Origin: Bradyrhizobium algeriense
Lineage (GTDB): Bacteria > Pseudomonadota > Alphaproteobacteria > Rhizobiales > Xanthobacteraceae
DNA: 64,000 bases
NCBI RefSeq assembly: GCF_036924595.1
Contig: NZ_JAZHRV010000001.1
Coordinates: 5,456,001 to 5,520,000 of the forward strand
Direction of reading: 5' to 3'
Shown: one piece after another, positions 34,528 to 42,620 of the stretch
Layout: each line of letters opens with the position of its first letter
Numbering within the stretch: position 1 is the first letter of the stretch
Position numbers and translations under genes: made by a program
The notes under the pieces: model-generated
The model's database searches: none
The model's input: the letters and a program-made list of their open reading frames with translations, nothing else
What the model was told of the DNA's origin: nothing

Positions 34528-34834
34528 GGAAGCCTCCACGGTTCTTGTTCGCGAGATCGCGACCGGCGAAGGCGTCCAAATTTTCGGCAGCGTCGCATCG
34601 TCGCATTCACGGCTGCATGTTGCTATGCGAAATCCGCGCCACGCGCGCTGCAGTGCGGCGATCGCACCGGCATCGGCGCACCGAACCGCTTGGCCGCAAG
34701 CAGCAATCCGGTTTCAGCCGCCTGCGAATGACGGCCAGGTGGCCGGTCGCGCCGCGCTCACGGCTGGCACCGGCTTGAGCAAGGGCTGCCCGTTGCCTGA
34801 GCCCTTCAAGCGGGCAAGGCCGCGCCAAGCCTGC

Positions 34835-35488
34835 CTAATATTCGACCTCGAGCTCTTCGATGTCGGCGGGCTCCACCTTGGCGGCCTCGATCCATTCTTG
34901 CATTTCGGGCATCGCCATGATGGTGCTGGCGTAGGCCGCAAGCCGTGGTTCGAGCTTCACGTCATAGGTCATGAAGCGGGTGACGACGGGCGCATACATC
35001 GCATCCGCCATGGTGCGTTCGCCGAACAGGAACGGCCCGCCTGACTCCGCGAGGCACTCGCGCCAGATGGTGCAGACCCGGTCGATATCGGCCTGTGCGC
35101 GCGACCAGATCTTGAAGCCCGGGAAATGGCCCTTCAGGTTGACCGGCAGCGAGGCGCGCAGCGTGGTGAAGCCGGAATGGATTTCGCCACAGATCGAGCG
35201 GCAATGCGCACGCTGGATGCGGTCCGCCGGCAACAGGCCGGCGTCCGGCATGACCTCGTTGAGGTATTCCGCAATCGCCAGCGTATCCCAGACGGTGGCG
35301 CCGTCATGGCGCAGGCACGGCACCAGGATCGACGACGACAGCAGCAGGATTTCGGCCCGCGCCGACGCATCGTCGGGGGCAGTGACGACCTCCTCGAATT
35401 CCAGCCCTGAGAATTTCGCCAACAGCCAGCCGCGCAGCGACCAGGACGAGTAATTCTTGCTGGAAATGGTCAGTGTGGTCTTCGCCAT
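34835..35488 (-). CDS. Glutathione S-transferase
   Basis: A 217-residue two-domain GST. The thioredoxin-like N-terminal domain opens LTISSKNYSSWSLRGWLLAKF, with Ser/Tyr candidates for glutathione activation, and continues ILVPCLRHDGATVWDTLAIAEYLNE (the cis-Pro and the Asp/Thr after VWDT bind glutathione). The C-terminal helical domain includes GPFLFGERTMADAMYAPVVTRF, the N-capping box region. Substrates unknown. The start is ATG 35488 (MAKTTLTIS); the frame extends upstream without family similarity. Divergent from the PHA depolymerase gene. Confidence 0.93.
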   Translation of the reverse strand: MAKTTLTISSKNYSSWSLRGWLLAKFSGLEFEEVVTAPDDASARAEILLLSSSILVPCLRHDGATVWDTLAIAEYLNEVMPDAGLLPADRIQRAHCRSICGEIHSGFTTLRASLPVNLKGHFPGFKIWSRAQADIDRVCTIWRECLAESGGPFLFGERTMADAMYAPVVTRFMTYDVKLEPRLAAYASTIMAMPEMQEWIEAAKVEPADIEELEVEY

Positions 35489-35664
35489 ATGGCCTTCCCT
35501 CGAACCCCAAAACGCCCCCGCGCAGGCATGGGCAGCCAGCCGCGCCGCCGCCCAATGCCTGTGCGTCAGGCATTTGCGGAGCAAGCCACGTGCCAGTTTT
35601 AGAGGCGGCCGGGCCGGCTCTGGCGTCGATATTGCATGGTATCACCGGACGGGGGCGGACGTGA

Positions 35665-36888
35665 ATGATGTCAATGATGTACCAGGCCTATCAGAACCAC
35701 ATGGACCTGACGTCGCCGTGGCGGACCGGGGCCGCGGCGGGGCTGAAATATCTCAATCTGGTGCCGCAGGGCGTCTCCGACAGGTTATTTCGCCGGCTCG
35801 CCGCTTCGCTCGAATTGATTTCGCGCTCCTCGCTGACCTATGCGCGGCCGGCCTATGGCATCGACAAGATACTGGTCGGCAATCAGGAGCTGGAGGTAAC
35901 CGAGGAAGTCACCTTCGCCACCCCGTTCGGGTCGCTGCTGCATTTCAAGAAGGAGAGCGCGCCGGAGCAGCCGCGGCTGTTGCTGGTAGCGCCGATGTCC
36001 GGCCATTTCGCCACCCTGTTGCGCGGCACCGTCAAGACGCTGCTGCAGGACCACGACGTCTACATCACCGACTGGCACAATCCGCGCGACATTCCACTTG
36101 GCCACGGCCGCTTCGGGCTGGAGGACTACACCGACCACCTGATCACCTTCCTCGACAAGATCGGTCCGCGCGCGCACATGGTGGCGATCTGCCAGCCGTC
36201 GGTATCGGCGCTGGCCGCCGCCGCGGTCATGTCGGAAGACAACCACCCGGCCCGCCCGGCGACGCTGACCCTGATGGCCGGGCCGATCGACACGCGGATC
36301 CAGCCGACCAAGGTCAACGGATTCGCCAAGAGCAAGCCGATCAACTGGTTCGAAAAAAACCTGATCAACTACGTGCCGGTGCAATGCAAGGGCGCGTTCC
36401 GCAGGGTCTATCCCGGCTTCGTGCAGCTCACGGCCTTCGTATCGATGAATCTGGAGCGCCACATCAAGCAGCACATCGACCTCGCCAATCACCTGGCGAA
36501 GGGCGAGAAAGAGAAGGCGGAAATCATCAAGAGCTTCTACGACGAGTATTTCGCCGTAATGGACCTGCCCGCGGAATTCTACATCGAGACCGTGCGCGAT
36601 GTATTTCAGGAGCACCTGTTGCCGCAGGGAAAGCTGATGCATCGCGGCCGGCCGGTGAACCCGGCCTCGATCAGGCGCATGGGCCTGATGACGGTCGAGG
36701 GCGAAAAGGACGACATCTGCTCGATCGGCCAGACGCTGGCGGCGCAGGACCTCTGCACCGGCGTGCGCGCCTATCGCAAGGTGCACCACATGCAGGCCGG
36801 CGTCGGCCATTACGGCGTGTTTTCCGGCAGGCGCTGGAACAACGAAATCTATCCGCTGCTGCGGGATTTCGTGCACGTGAATTCGTAA
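35665..36888 (+). CDS. phaZ: Intracellular polyhydroxyalkanoate depolymerase
   Basis: A 407-residue cytoplasmic depolymerase that mobilises stored poly-3-hydroxybutyrate granules. The alpha/beta-hydrolase nucleophile box is VAICQPSVSAL: Cys (about residue 176) takes the place of the usual serine, as in the characterised Ralstonia PhaZ-type intracellular enzymes. The remaining triad is expected in ENxxDDI-like VEGEKDDICSIG and in the C-terminal MQAGVGHYGVFSGRRW, where His is conserved. Other family stretches are DVYITDWHNPRDIPL and KVNGFAKSKPINWFEKNLI. No PHA synthase is nearby. It is followed by a family 2 palindrome. Confidence 0.94.
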   Translation: MMSMMYQAYQNHMDLTSPWRTGAAAGLKYLNLVPQGVSDRLFRRLAASLELISRSSLTYARPAYGIDKILVGNQELEVTEEVTFATPFGSLLHFKKESAPEQPRLLLVAPMSGHFATLLRGTVKTLLQDHDVYITDWHNPRDIPLGHGRFGLEDYTDHLITFLDKIGPRAHMVAICQPSVSALAAAAVMSEDNHPARPATLTLMAGPIDTRIQPTKVNGFAKSKPINWFEKNLINYVPVQCKGAFRRVYPGFVQLTAFVSMNLERHIKQHIDLANHLAKGEKEKAEIIKSFYDEYFAVMDLPAEFYIETVRDVFQEHLLPQGKLMHRGRPVNPASIRRMGLMTVEGEKDDICSIGQTLAAQDLCTGVRAYRKVHHMQAGVGHYGVFSGRRWNNEIYPLLRDFVHVNS

Positions 36889-36909
36889 GGCGGCGGACTG
36901 CTCTATCCC

Positions 36910-37022
36910 CGTCATTGCGAGCGAAGCGAAGCAATCCATCGCTCCGCATGCTCGGAGGGACGGATTGCTTCGTCGCTGCGCTCCCTTGCGCAAACGCTTC
37001 GCGTTTGTCGCAGGCAATGACG
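36910..37022. repeat. Dispersed palindromic element, family 2 copy B, with inserted module
   Basis: Same ends and arms as the copies at 29811 and 52091 (CGTCATTGCGAGCGAAGCG, GGATTGCTTCGTCGC, GCAATGACG). The right arm is interrupted near 36984-37013 by about 30 bases containing GCGCAAACGCTTCGCGTTTG, a small palindrome that also occurs in the family 3 element at 44786-44861. Confidence 0.88.
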
Positions 37023-37105
37023 TGGAGGCTCTAGCCGCCTCCTCCTTCGCACGCTAACATCCTCTCAAGGCCGACCTTCAAGAGTCGTCCCGGGGAGAAA
37101 CCACC

Positions 37106-37900
37106 ATGCGTCTTTCAATCAACCTTCGCGCCTTCACGCTCGCCGTTCTCAGCGTACTCCTGCTGACCGTCACGGCCGGCGCTGCCGAGGTGCACGTGAT
37201 GATCTCGGGCGGACTGTCGGCGGCCTACAAGGCGCTGGTTCCTGAATTTGAGCGTGCGACGGGCCACAAGGTGCTGACCGCCTACGGGCCGTCGATGGGC
37301 ACGACGACCAACGCCATTCCGGTGCGGCTGGAGCGCGGCGAGCCTGCGGACGTCCTGATCATGGTCGGTTATGCGCTCGACGATCTCGCCAGGAAGGGAA
37401 AGGCGATCGCCGACAGCAAGGTCGATCTCGTCAAATCGCCGATCGGGGTCGCGGTGAAATCGGGGACGCCGAAGCCGGATATCAGCACACCCGATGCGCT
37501 CAAGCGCGCGCTGCTGGCGGTGAAGACCGTCGCCTATTCCGACAGCGCCAGCGGCGTCTATGTCTCGACCGAGATGTTCGGCAAGCTCGGCATCGCCGAC
37601 GAAATGAAGGACAAGGCCAGGAAGATTCCGGCCACTCCCGTCGGCGAGATCGTCGCGCGCGGCGACGCCGAGATCGGCTTCCAGCAGATGAGCGAATTGA
37701 AGCCGGTGGAAGGCATCGACATCGTCGGTCCCTTGCCGGACGAGTTGCAGAAGATCACGGTGTTTTCCGCAAGCATCGCCACCGTCTCCAAGGAGCCTGA
37801 CGCCGGCAAGGCGCTGATCAAGTTCCTCGCCTCGCCCGCCGCCCGCCCTGAGATCGTCAAGAGCGGCATGGACCCGATACCGGCGGGCGCGACGAACTAA
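37106..37900 (+). CDS. Periplasmic substrate-binding protein (ModA-like, SBP_bac_11)
   Basis: A 264-residue exported binding protein. The signal peptide is LAVLSVLLLTVTAGAAE; the mature protein opens VHVMISGGLSAAYKALVPEFE, followed by GEPADVLIMVGYALDDLARKG and the hinge region YSDSASGVYVSTEMF. This is the molybdate/sulfate-type binding fold used by several oxyanion and unknown-ligand transporters. No permease or ATPase gene is adjacent, so the ligand is open and molybdate is only one option. GGGGAG precedes the ATG at 37106. Downstream is the convergent kinase-phosphatase gene. Confidence 0.88.
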   Translation: MRLSINLRAFTLAVLSVLLLTVTAGAAEVHVMISGGLSAAYKALVPEFERATGHKVLTAYGPSMGTTTNAIPVRLERGEPADVLIMVGYALDDLARKGKAIADSKVDLVKSPIGVAVKSGTPKPDISTPDALKRALLAVKTVAYSDSASGVYVSTEMFGKLGIADEMKDKARKIPATPVGEIVARGDAEIGFQQMSELKPVEGIDIVGPLPDELQKITVFSASIATVSKEPDAGKALIKFLASPAARPEIVKSGMDPIPAGATN

Positions 37901-37993
37901 GGCACCGCAGAGCCTGGACACAAAATCGCGAAAACAACCCCATGCAAAGTAGGGCTTGCGCCCCACGAAAAGCTAGACGCGGACCGGGGCGCT

Positions 37994-39730
37994 CTACCGA
38001 TGCATCCCGTGCTGCATGGCAAGCAGCACGATCACGGCGAGCGCCAGCACGACGGTCGTGCACTTCCAGAACAGCAGCGGGTTGCGCTCGATCAGCGGCG
38101 TCGATGATGTGGCGAGATAGTTCGCATTGGGATGACGCAGGTCGAACAGGAACTCCGAAAAACTGTCATAGCGCTTATATGGATTGGGATGCACGGCCTT
38201 CTCGAGCGTGCCGTCGATCCATTGCGGCACCTCGCGGTCGCCATGCGACGCCGGACGGTAGACCAGCCTGTTGAACTGCGATCGCGTTCGCGCATTCGCG
38301 ATCTGCGAACCGTAAGGCAGCTTTCCCGTCAACATCTGATAGGTGATGACACCGAGCGAGAACAGGTCGGAGCGGGACGTCGCCGGCTCGCCGAGAAAAT
38401 ATTCGGGTGCGGTGTATTGCTGCGTGCCGAGAATGTCGTCGTGCATGCCGGATGGTTCGGCCTCGACGACGCCGGTGATTTTCGTCGAACCGAAGTCGAT
38501 GATCTTCACCGTGCCCGTGGTGTCGATCATGATGTTGTCGGGCCTGATGTCCTGGTGCAGCATCTCCTTGCGGTGGAAGGCGCGCAGCCCTTTTGCAATT
38601 TGCTCGACGATGCCACGCACGGTTTCCAGCCCTGGTTTTGGATTGTCGATCATCCATTGCGTCAGCGTTTGGCCGTCGATGTATTCGGTCGTGACATAGA
38701 GGAAATTGCGCTTGCGCTGCAGCAGGCAGGGTTTCAGGACATGCGGGCTGTCGATCCGCCGCGCCACCCACTCCTCCATCATGAACCGCTTCAAATAGGC
38801 GGGATCGTCGCGCAGATCGATCGACGGAATTTTTATGGTAACCACGGCGTCGGTTTCGATATCGACGGCAAGATAGATGTGGCTGCGGCTGGAGCCGTGC
38901 AGCTCGCGGACGATCCGGTAGCCGTCGAATACCGCCCGTGCCTCGAGCAGCGGCGGCAGCGGCAACTCATGCGGCTGCGCGAACACTTCGGCCGCGGCGC
39001 CGTCCGGCACTTGATCGATGCGGACGATCTGGACGGTGAGATTGTCCTTGCTGCCGGCTTCAAGGGCCTGGTCGACAACCGCCTTGGCGGCGGCGTCGAG
39101 ATCGGCGCCGCCTTCGTTCACCGCCTTTGCCATGCGGCGTGCGCTGAGATGCTCGTAGATGCCGTCGGTCGCGAGCACAAAGACGTCGCCCGGCTCGAGC
39201 CGCAGCATCTGGTAGTCGATCTCGATTTGCGGATTTACGCCGAGCGCCCGGCCGAGATAGCTCTGCTGCGAGGAGATGACGATGCGGTGGTCGTTGGTCA
39301 GTTGCTCCAGCGTGTTGCCGGAGAGACGATAGATGCGGGAATCGCCGATGTGAAAGAGATGTGCTGTGGTCGATTTGATGACCATGGCGGAAAGCGTACA
39401 GACGTAACCGCGGTCCTTGTCATAGGCATACTGGCTGCGCGTCTGCGAATGCAGCCAGGAATTGGTCGCCTCCAGCACGCGCTGCGCCGAGGTGCGCACC
39501 GACCAGGACTCCGAGGTGCAGTAATAGTCGGTCAAAAACCCCTTGACCGCCGATTCCGCGGCGACCCGGCTGACCTTGCTTGTGCTGATGCCGTCGGCCA
39601 GCACGATGGAAATGCCCTTGAGGCTGAGCAGCGGCTCGTCCGGTATCAGGACGCCATGGAAATCCTGGTTGGTTTCCTTGAAGCCCTTATCGGAAAACTG
39701 TCCGACCGATATTTTCAGCTCACGCGGCAT
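37994..39730 (-). CDS. Bifunctional PP2C-type phosphatase / Ser-Thr protein kinase, membrane-anchored
   Basis: A 578-residue fusion. Residues 1-245 form a PP2C phosphatase (ISIVLADGISTSKVSRVAAE, FHIGDSRIYRL, VFVLATDGIYEHL and SKDNLTVQIV hold the metal-binding Asp residues). Residues 270-530 form a Hanks-type kinase (VVTIKIPSIDLRDD with the ATP lysine, catalytic loop LHQDIRPDN, IDFGSTK as DFG, then GTQQYTAPEYFLGEPATSRS). HQD replaces HRD. A C-terminal membrane segment (WKCTTVVLALAVIVLLAM) anchors it. Both enzymatic centres look intact, so it could write and erase the same phosphorylation. It lies 62 bases after the formate/nitrite-channel gene on the same strand. Confidence 0.94.
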   Translation of the reverse strand: MPRELKISVGQFSDKGFKETNQDFHGVLIPDEPLLSLKGISIVLADGISTSKVSRVAAESAVKGFLTDYYCTSESWSVRTSAQRVLEATNSWLHSQTRSQYAYDKDRGYVCTLSAMVIKSTTAHLFHIGDSRIYRLSGNTLEQLTNDHRIVISSQQSYLGRALGVNPQIEIDYQMLRLEPGDVFVLATDGIYEHLSARRMAKAVNEGGADLDAAAKAVVDQALEAGSKDNLTVQIVRIDQVPDGAAAEVFAQPHELPLPPLLEARAVFDGYRIVRELHGSSRSHIYLAVDIETDAVVTIKIPSIDLRDDPAYLKRFMMEEWVARRIDSPHVLKPCLLQRKRNFLYVTTEYIDGQTLTQWMIDNPKPGLETVRGIVEQIAKGLRAFHRKEMLHQDIRPDNIMIDTTGTVKIIDFGSTKITGVVEAEPSGMHDDILGTQQYTAPEYFLGEPATSRSDLFSLGVITYQMLTGKLPYGSQIANARTRSQFNRLVYRPASHGDREVPQWIDGTLEKAVHPNPYKRYDSFSEFLFDLRHPNANYLATSSTPLIERNPLLFWKCTTVVLALAVIVLLAMQHGMHR

Positions 39731-39747
39731 TCCCGGCTTTCACGACA

Positions 39748-39779
39748 ATGGGCCCCTCCCCTTGCGAGGAGAGGCCCAT
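39748..39779. terminator. Hairpin between the nitrite-channel and kinase-phosphatase genes
   Basis: ATGGGCCCCTCCC pairs with GGAGAGGCCCAT around a short TTGCGA loop. It fills the gap between the channel stop (39793) and the kinase start (39730). There is no T-tract on the minus strand, so it may be a processing or partial-attenuation hairpin, not a full terminator. Confidence 0.6.
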
Positions 39780-39792
39780 CCTCATCTTAAGA

Positions 39793-40644
39793 TCAAGCGG
39801 CAATGCGCGAGGACGGCCGCGAAGATGCCGCAGCCGACGCGCTGCGCGACGGGCCGGTCTTGATGTGGGTCGCGTACAGCGTCAGCCCGGTGAAGGCGAG
39901 ACCGCCGACGAGGTTACCGATGACGGTCGGGATCTCGTTCCAGAAAATATAATCCCACCAGGTGAACTTGCCGCCGAGCAACAGGCCGGACGGGAACAGG
40001 AACATGTTCACGATGGAATGCTCGAAGGTCATGAAGAAGAACAGCATGATCGGCATCCACATCGCGATCACCTTGCCGCTGACGTGCGTGGAAATCATCG
40101 CGCCGACGACGCCGGCGGAAACCATCCAGTTGCAGAGCATGCCGCGGACGAACAGCGTCAGCATGCCGGCCGCGCCATGATTGGCATAGCCGACGGTGCG
40201 GCTCTCGCCGATCGTGCCGATCACCTGACCGACCTTGTCCGGTGGCTGCGACCAGCCGAAGGTGAAAACGATCGCCATCATGACGGCGACCGTGAAGGCG
40301 CCGGCGAAATTGCCGATGAAGACGAGGCCCCAGTTGCGCAGCACGCCGCCAAGCGTCACGCCAGGGCGCTTGTCGATCAGCGCCAACGGCGCCAGCACGA
40401 ACACGCCGGTGAGCAAGTCGAAGCCAAGCAGATACAACATGCAGAAGCCGACCGGGAACAGCGCGGCGCCGACGATCGGCACGCCGGTCTGCACGTTGAT
40501 GGTGATCGCAAACGCCGCGGCGAGCGCGAGGATCGCACCGGCCATGTAGGCGCGGATGACCGTATCGCGCGTCGACATGAAGATTTTGGATTCTCCGGCG
40601 TCGACCATCTTGGTCACGAATTCCGAAGGCGCGAGATAGGCCAT
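39793..40644 (-). CDS. Formate/nitrite transporter (FNT) family channel
   Basis: A 283-residue inner-membrane channel of the FocA/NirC family, with six hydrophobic helices (AYMAGAILALAAAFAITINV, VGAALFPVGFCMLYLLG, GLVFIGNFAGAFTVAVMMAI and others). FNT markers are GCNW-like RGMLCNWMV and FEHSIVNMFLFPSGL, the latter carrying the central conserved His. The start at 40644 (MAYLAPSEF) has AAGGGGAA upstream. It carries formate, nitrite or similar monovalent anions; which one cannot be told. The downstream kinase-phosphatase is the only close partner, so regulation by phosphorylation is plausible. Confidence 0.93.
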   Translation of the reverse strand: MAYLAPSEFVTKMVDAGESKIFMSTRDTVIRAYMAGAILALAAAFAITINVQTGVPIVGAALFPVGFCMLYLLGFDLLTGVFVLAPLALIDKRPGVTLGGVLRNWGLVFIGNFAGAFTVAVMMAIVFTFGWSQPPDKVGQVIGTIGESRTVGYANHGAAGMLTLFVRGMLCNWMVSAGVVGAMISTHVSGKVIAMWMPIMLFFFMTFEHSIVNMFLFPSGLLLGGKFTWWDYIFWNEIPTVIGNLVGGLAFTGLTLYATHIKTGPSRSASAAASSRPSSRIAA

Positions 40645-41256
40645 TCCAGTTCCCCTTTCGAGACAACGTTGAAGCGCGCCGGATGCTGCGCAGCCGTGCA
40701 CCGATTAAGTGAAAAATCTTGCCGTCCTCGTGCGCGACAAATCCCGCGCCGCCTTTGAACGGCACAGAACGACGCAGGTCACGCCCGATCAGGAACTGGA
40801 GATGCGCGAGCTATCGTGAGGTGGTCCCGAAGACTGCTCGAAGCGCCTCACGCGAGGCCGCTTGATCCCAACGGCCTTCGGCCAACGCTGGCCTTGGCAC
40901 TCCGAACGGACGGCAGTCGTCATTGACTGAGACAGGATTAAGCAATCGATGTGCCAACCCGAAATCTGGCCGCGGGCTCAAAAAAGAGCGTATTTTTACG
41001 TGGTTATGGCCCTATCGCAGGATATCTCGATTAGGGCTGATGCCTTGTATTTGTGCAGTTGCACAGATGTTGCGCCTGCCGCGCAGCCCGCCCTATCAGT
41101 CATTCCGGGGCACGCACGGCGTGGGCCGGAATCGATTTCGGTACGTTCGAGGCTCAATGGATTTGGGCTTCGCTGCTTTGCTTCGCCCCGGAATGACGTA
41201 AGGACTATCCTGAGACCTCGACGGTCAGCCGGCCTCAAAGATTGGAAGGTGCAACG
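40645..41256. other. 612-base intergenic region with one dispersed element
   Basis: Divergent upstream region of the FNT channel and a cupin gene. No protein-like frame was found. It holds the perfect inverted repeat TGTGCA-GT-TGCACA (41052-41065) and a family 1 element (41099-41197). No FNR or nitrogen-regulation box was recognised near the FNT start. Confidence 0.55.
41099..41197. repeat. Dispersed palindromic element, family 1 copy C
   Basis: Ends GTCATTCCGGGGC and GCCCCGGAATGAC match the copies at 10694, 11271 and 55060. The centre lacks the 18-bp palindromes of copies A and B and instead holds CACGCACGGCGTGGGCC, a smaller hairpin. Confidence 0.82.
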
Positions 41257-41610
41257 ATGAGAGACAAGATCAGCCTGACCGACAAGCTGGCCACGTTCAA
41301 TGAGTATTGGTCGCCAAGAACCGTTGCGCAACTCAATGACTATGACGTCATGGTCGTGAAGGTGAAGGACGAGTTCGTCTGGCACAAACACGATGACACA
41401 GATGATTTTTTTCTCGTCCTGAAGGGAGTTCTCGACATCCAGTTGCGCGACCGAACAATCACGATCGGCCCCGGCGAAATGTACATCGTGCCAAAGGGCG
41501 TCGAGCATCGCCCAGTCGCCCGCGAGGAAGTACACCTGTTGCTCATCGAACCCACCGGAACGCCAAATACCGGCGATGCCAAAACGGCGGCGCCACGCAA
41601 GACTGCATAG
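41257..41610 (+). CDS. Small cupin-domain protein
   Basis: A 117-residue cupin. Motif 1 is FVWHKHDDTDDFFLVLKGVLDI with His, His and a following Asp/Glu ligand; motif 2 is IGPGEMYIVPKGVEHRP. The N-terminal KISLTDKLATFNEYWSPRTVAQL is the pattern of a widespread cupin subgroup, sometimes described as mannose-6-phosphate isomerase-like. Likely metal-binding; function unknown. ATG 41257 has AAGGTG upstream; a TTG at 41242 is less likely. It is unrelated in detail to the cupin at 34093. Confidence 0.88.
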   Translation: MRDKISLTDKLATFNEYWSPRTVAQLNDYDVMVVKVKDEFVWHKHDDTDDFFLVLKGVLDIQLRDRTITIGPGEMYIVPKGVEHRPVAREEVHLLLIEPTGTPNTGDAKTAAPRKTA

Positions 41611-42001
41611 CGCATCAGGTCTCCGTGTGTGACTTCGCGACATATTGCGCCGCCGCGCAAGCTTGGCCGCTCACGGGGCAACGCGGACATTAACCGGCCG
41701 ATAGTCCTGGCTGAATCAGCCGAAAATGACCCTGAGCGGTCCTTACCCTCTCGTCACACCAGCCAGCGCATTCCTAGTAGATGCGTTCGCAACGTCATGA
41801 TCGCCGGCGGCGTTTTCGATGCGACCCGTGACTGGTGGCCGTGTGGGTCTTCTTGGACGGGTGCAACGCGAATGCCGCGCGGCGCGACCATTTCCGTGGC
41901 AGTCGATCCCTTAACTAAAATCGAACGTCATTAGAGCGGTAGCGGTGTTGCAATTTCAGGTGGAATCCCGTACCGGTACGCCGGAACGTAAAGGGAAAAT
42001 T
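41611..42001. other. 391-base region without a gene
   Basis: Holds one copy of a 58-base dispersed fragment (41633-41690) and otherwise nothing I can name. A 101-codon frame across it reads TSRHIAPPRKLGRSRGNADI at its start, which is only the translation of that repeat. AAAGGGAAAA before 42002 is the ribosome-binding site of the next gene. Confidence 0.55.
41633..41690. repeat. 58-bp dispersed fragment, copy 1
   Basis: CTTCGCGACATATTGCGCC to GGGGCAACGCGGACAT. It matches 42521-42578 at 52 of 58 positions, same orientation, 830 bases apart. Confidence 0.85.
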
Positions 42002-42418
42002 GTGCGCAAAAGTTTTTGCTTTGTCCTGTCGGCTATGCTGACCGGAAGTGTGGCCACTATCGCAAACGCCCAAACGGGAAGTCCGCAACAAAAACCGATT
42101 CCCCCTAGCCTGATCAAGGACTGTAAGGCCCATCTTGCAAAGGAAGACCCAAGGACCAAAATCGTCGGACCCTTTGCTCCTGCGCGGTTTGCCAATATCT
42201 TCGGTGGCTGGGCCGGGCAATTAGGAATCGTTATCATCGCGGCCCCTGCAAGAATCGATCCCCCTACAAGTTTAGTGACGGTAAAAAGCTGGGTGGGCTG
42301 TGTATATGATCCCGAGAATAAGGTGAATCCCAAGGACGGAGGGCTCGTGCTTCGAAAGGTGATCGGCTTTGCCGACTTTCCGAAGCGAACCAAATTGGAG
42401 CCGGGGGAAGCGCCTTAG
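42002..42418 (+). CDS. Secreted hypothetical protein
   Basis: A 138-residue exported protein. The GTG at 42002 follows AAAGGGAAAATT and gives the signal peptide RKSFCFVLSAMLTGSVATIANAQ; an earlier TTG at 41945 would precede it with a polar stretch. The mature protein has two Cys (LIKDCKAHL, WVGCVYDPENK) that could pair, and a hydrophobic core (GWAGQLGIVIIAA). I do not recognise a family. Its GC content is visibly lower than most neighbours. It lies between the two copies of a 58-base dispersed fragment. Confidence 0.7.
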   Translation: MRKSFCFVLSAMLTGSVATIANAQTGSPQQKPIPPSLIKDCKAHLAKEDPRTKIVGPFAPARFANIFGGWAGQLGIVIIAAPARIDPPTSLVTVKSWVGCVYDPENKVNPKDGGLVLRKVIGFADFPKRTKLEPGEAP

Positions 42419-42520
42419 CCAAGATCAGGCTTGAAGTCCGCCGCCTTGCCTCCACGTTTATTCGCTATCCCGCCGTGCAAACGCGGCAAGTGCACTCCCT
42501 CGACAATTCCGCAAGTGGCC

Positions 42521-42578
42521 CTTCGCGACATACTGCGCCGCCACGCCAGCTTGGGCGCTCACGGGGCAAAGCGGAAAT
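42521..42578. repeat. 58-bp dispersed fragment, copy 2
   Basis: CTTCGCGACATACTGCGCC to GGGGCAAAGCGGAAAT; second copy of the fragment at 41633-41690, about 90 percent identical. The short frame that crosses it (HTAPPRQLGRSRGKAEI) mirrors the frame over copy 1 and is not taken as a gene. Confidence 0.85.
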
Positions 42579-42620
42579 AATCTTCGCGGCGTCACGCCAC
42601 CGAGTTTATGGATGCATGGC

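Noticed and set aside
35457..37034. 525-codon plus-strand frame overlapping phaZ in another frame
   Set aside because: The 35665-36888 frame gives the PHA depolymerase motifs; the longer frame is low-complexity Arg/Gly/Ala and crosses a dispersed repeat.
38132..39790. 552-codon plus-strand frame opposite the kinase-phosphatase
   Set aside because: No domain pattern; the minus strand shows every kinase and PP2C motif.
39748..40758. Long plus-strand frame opposite the FNT channel gene
   Set aside because: Composition is Arg/His/Glu/Asp-rich noise typical of antisense frames, while the minus strand encodes a clear FNT channel.
41629..41934. 101-codon frame with TSRHIAPPRKLGRSRGNADI
   Set aside because: Its only recognisable segment is the translation of a 58-bp dispersed fragment present again at 42521-42578; no ribosome-binding site.
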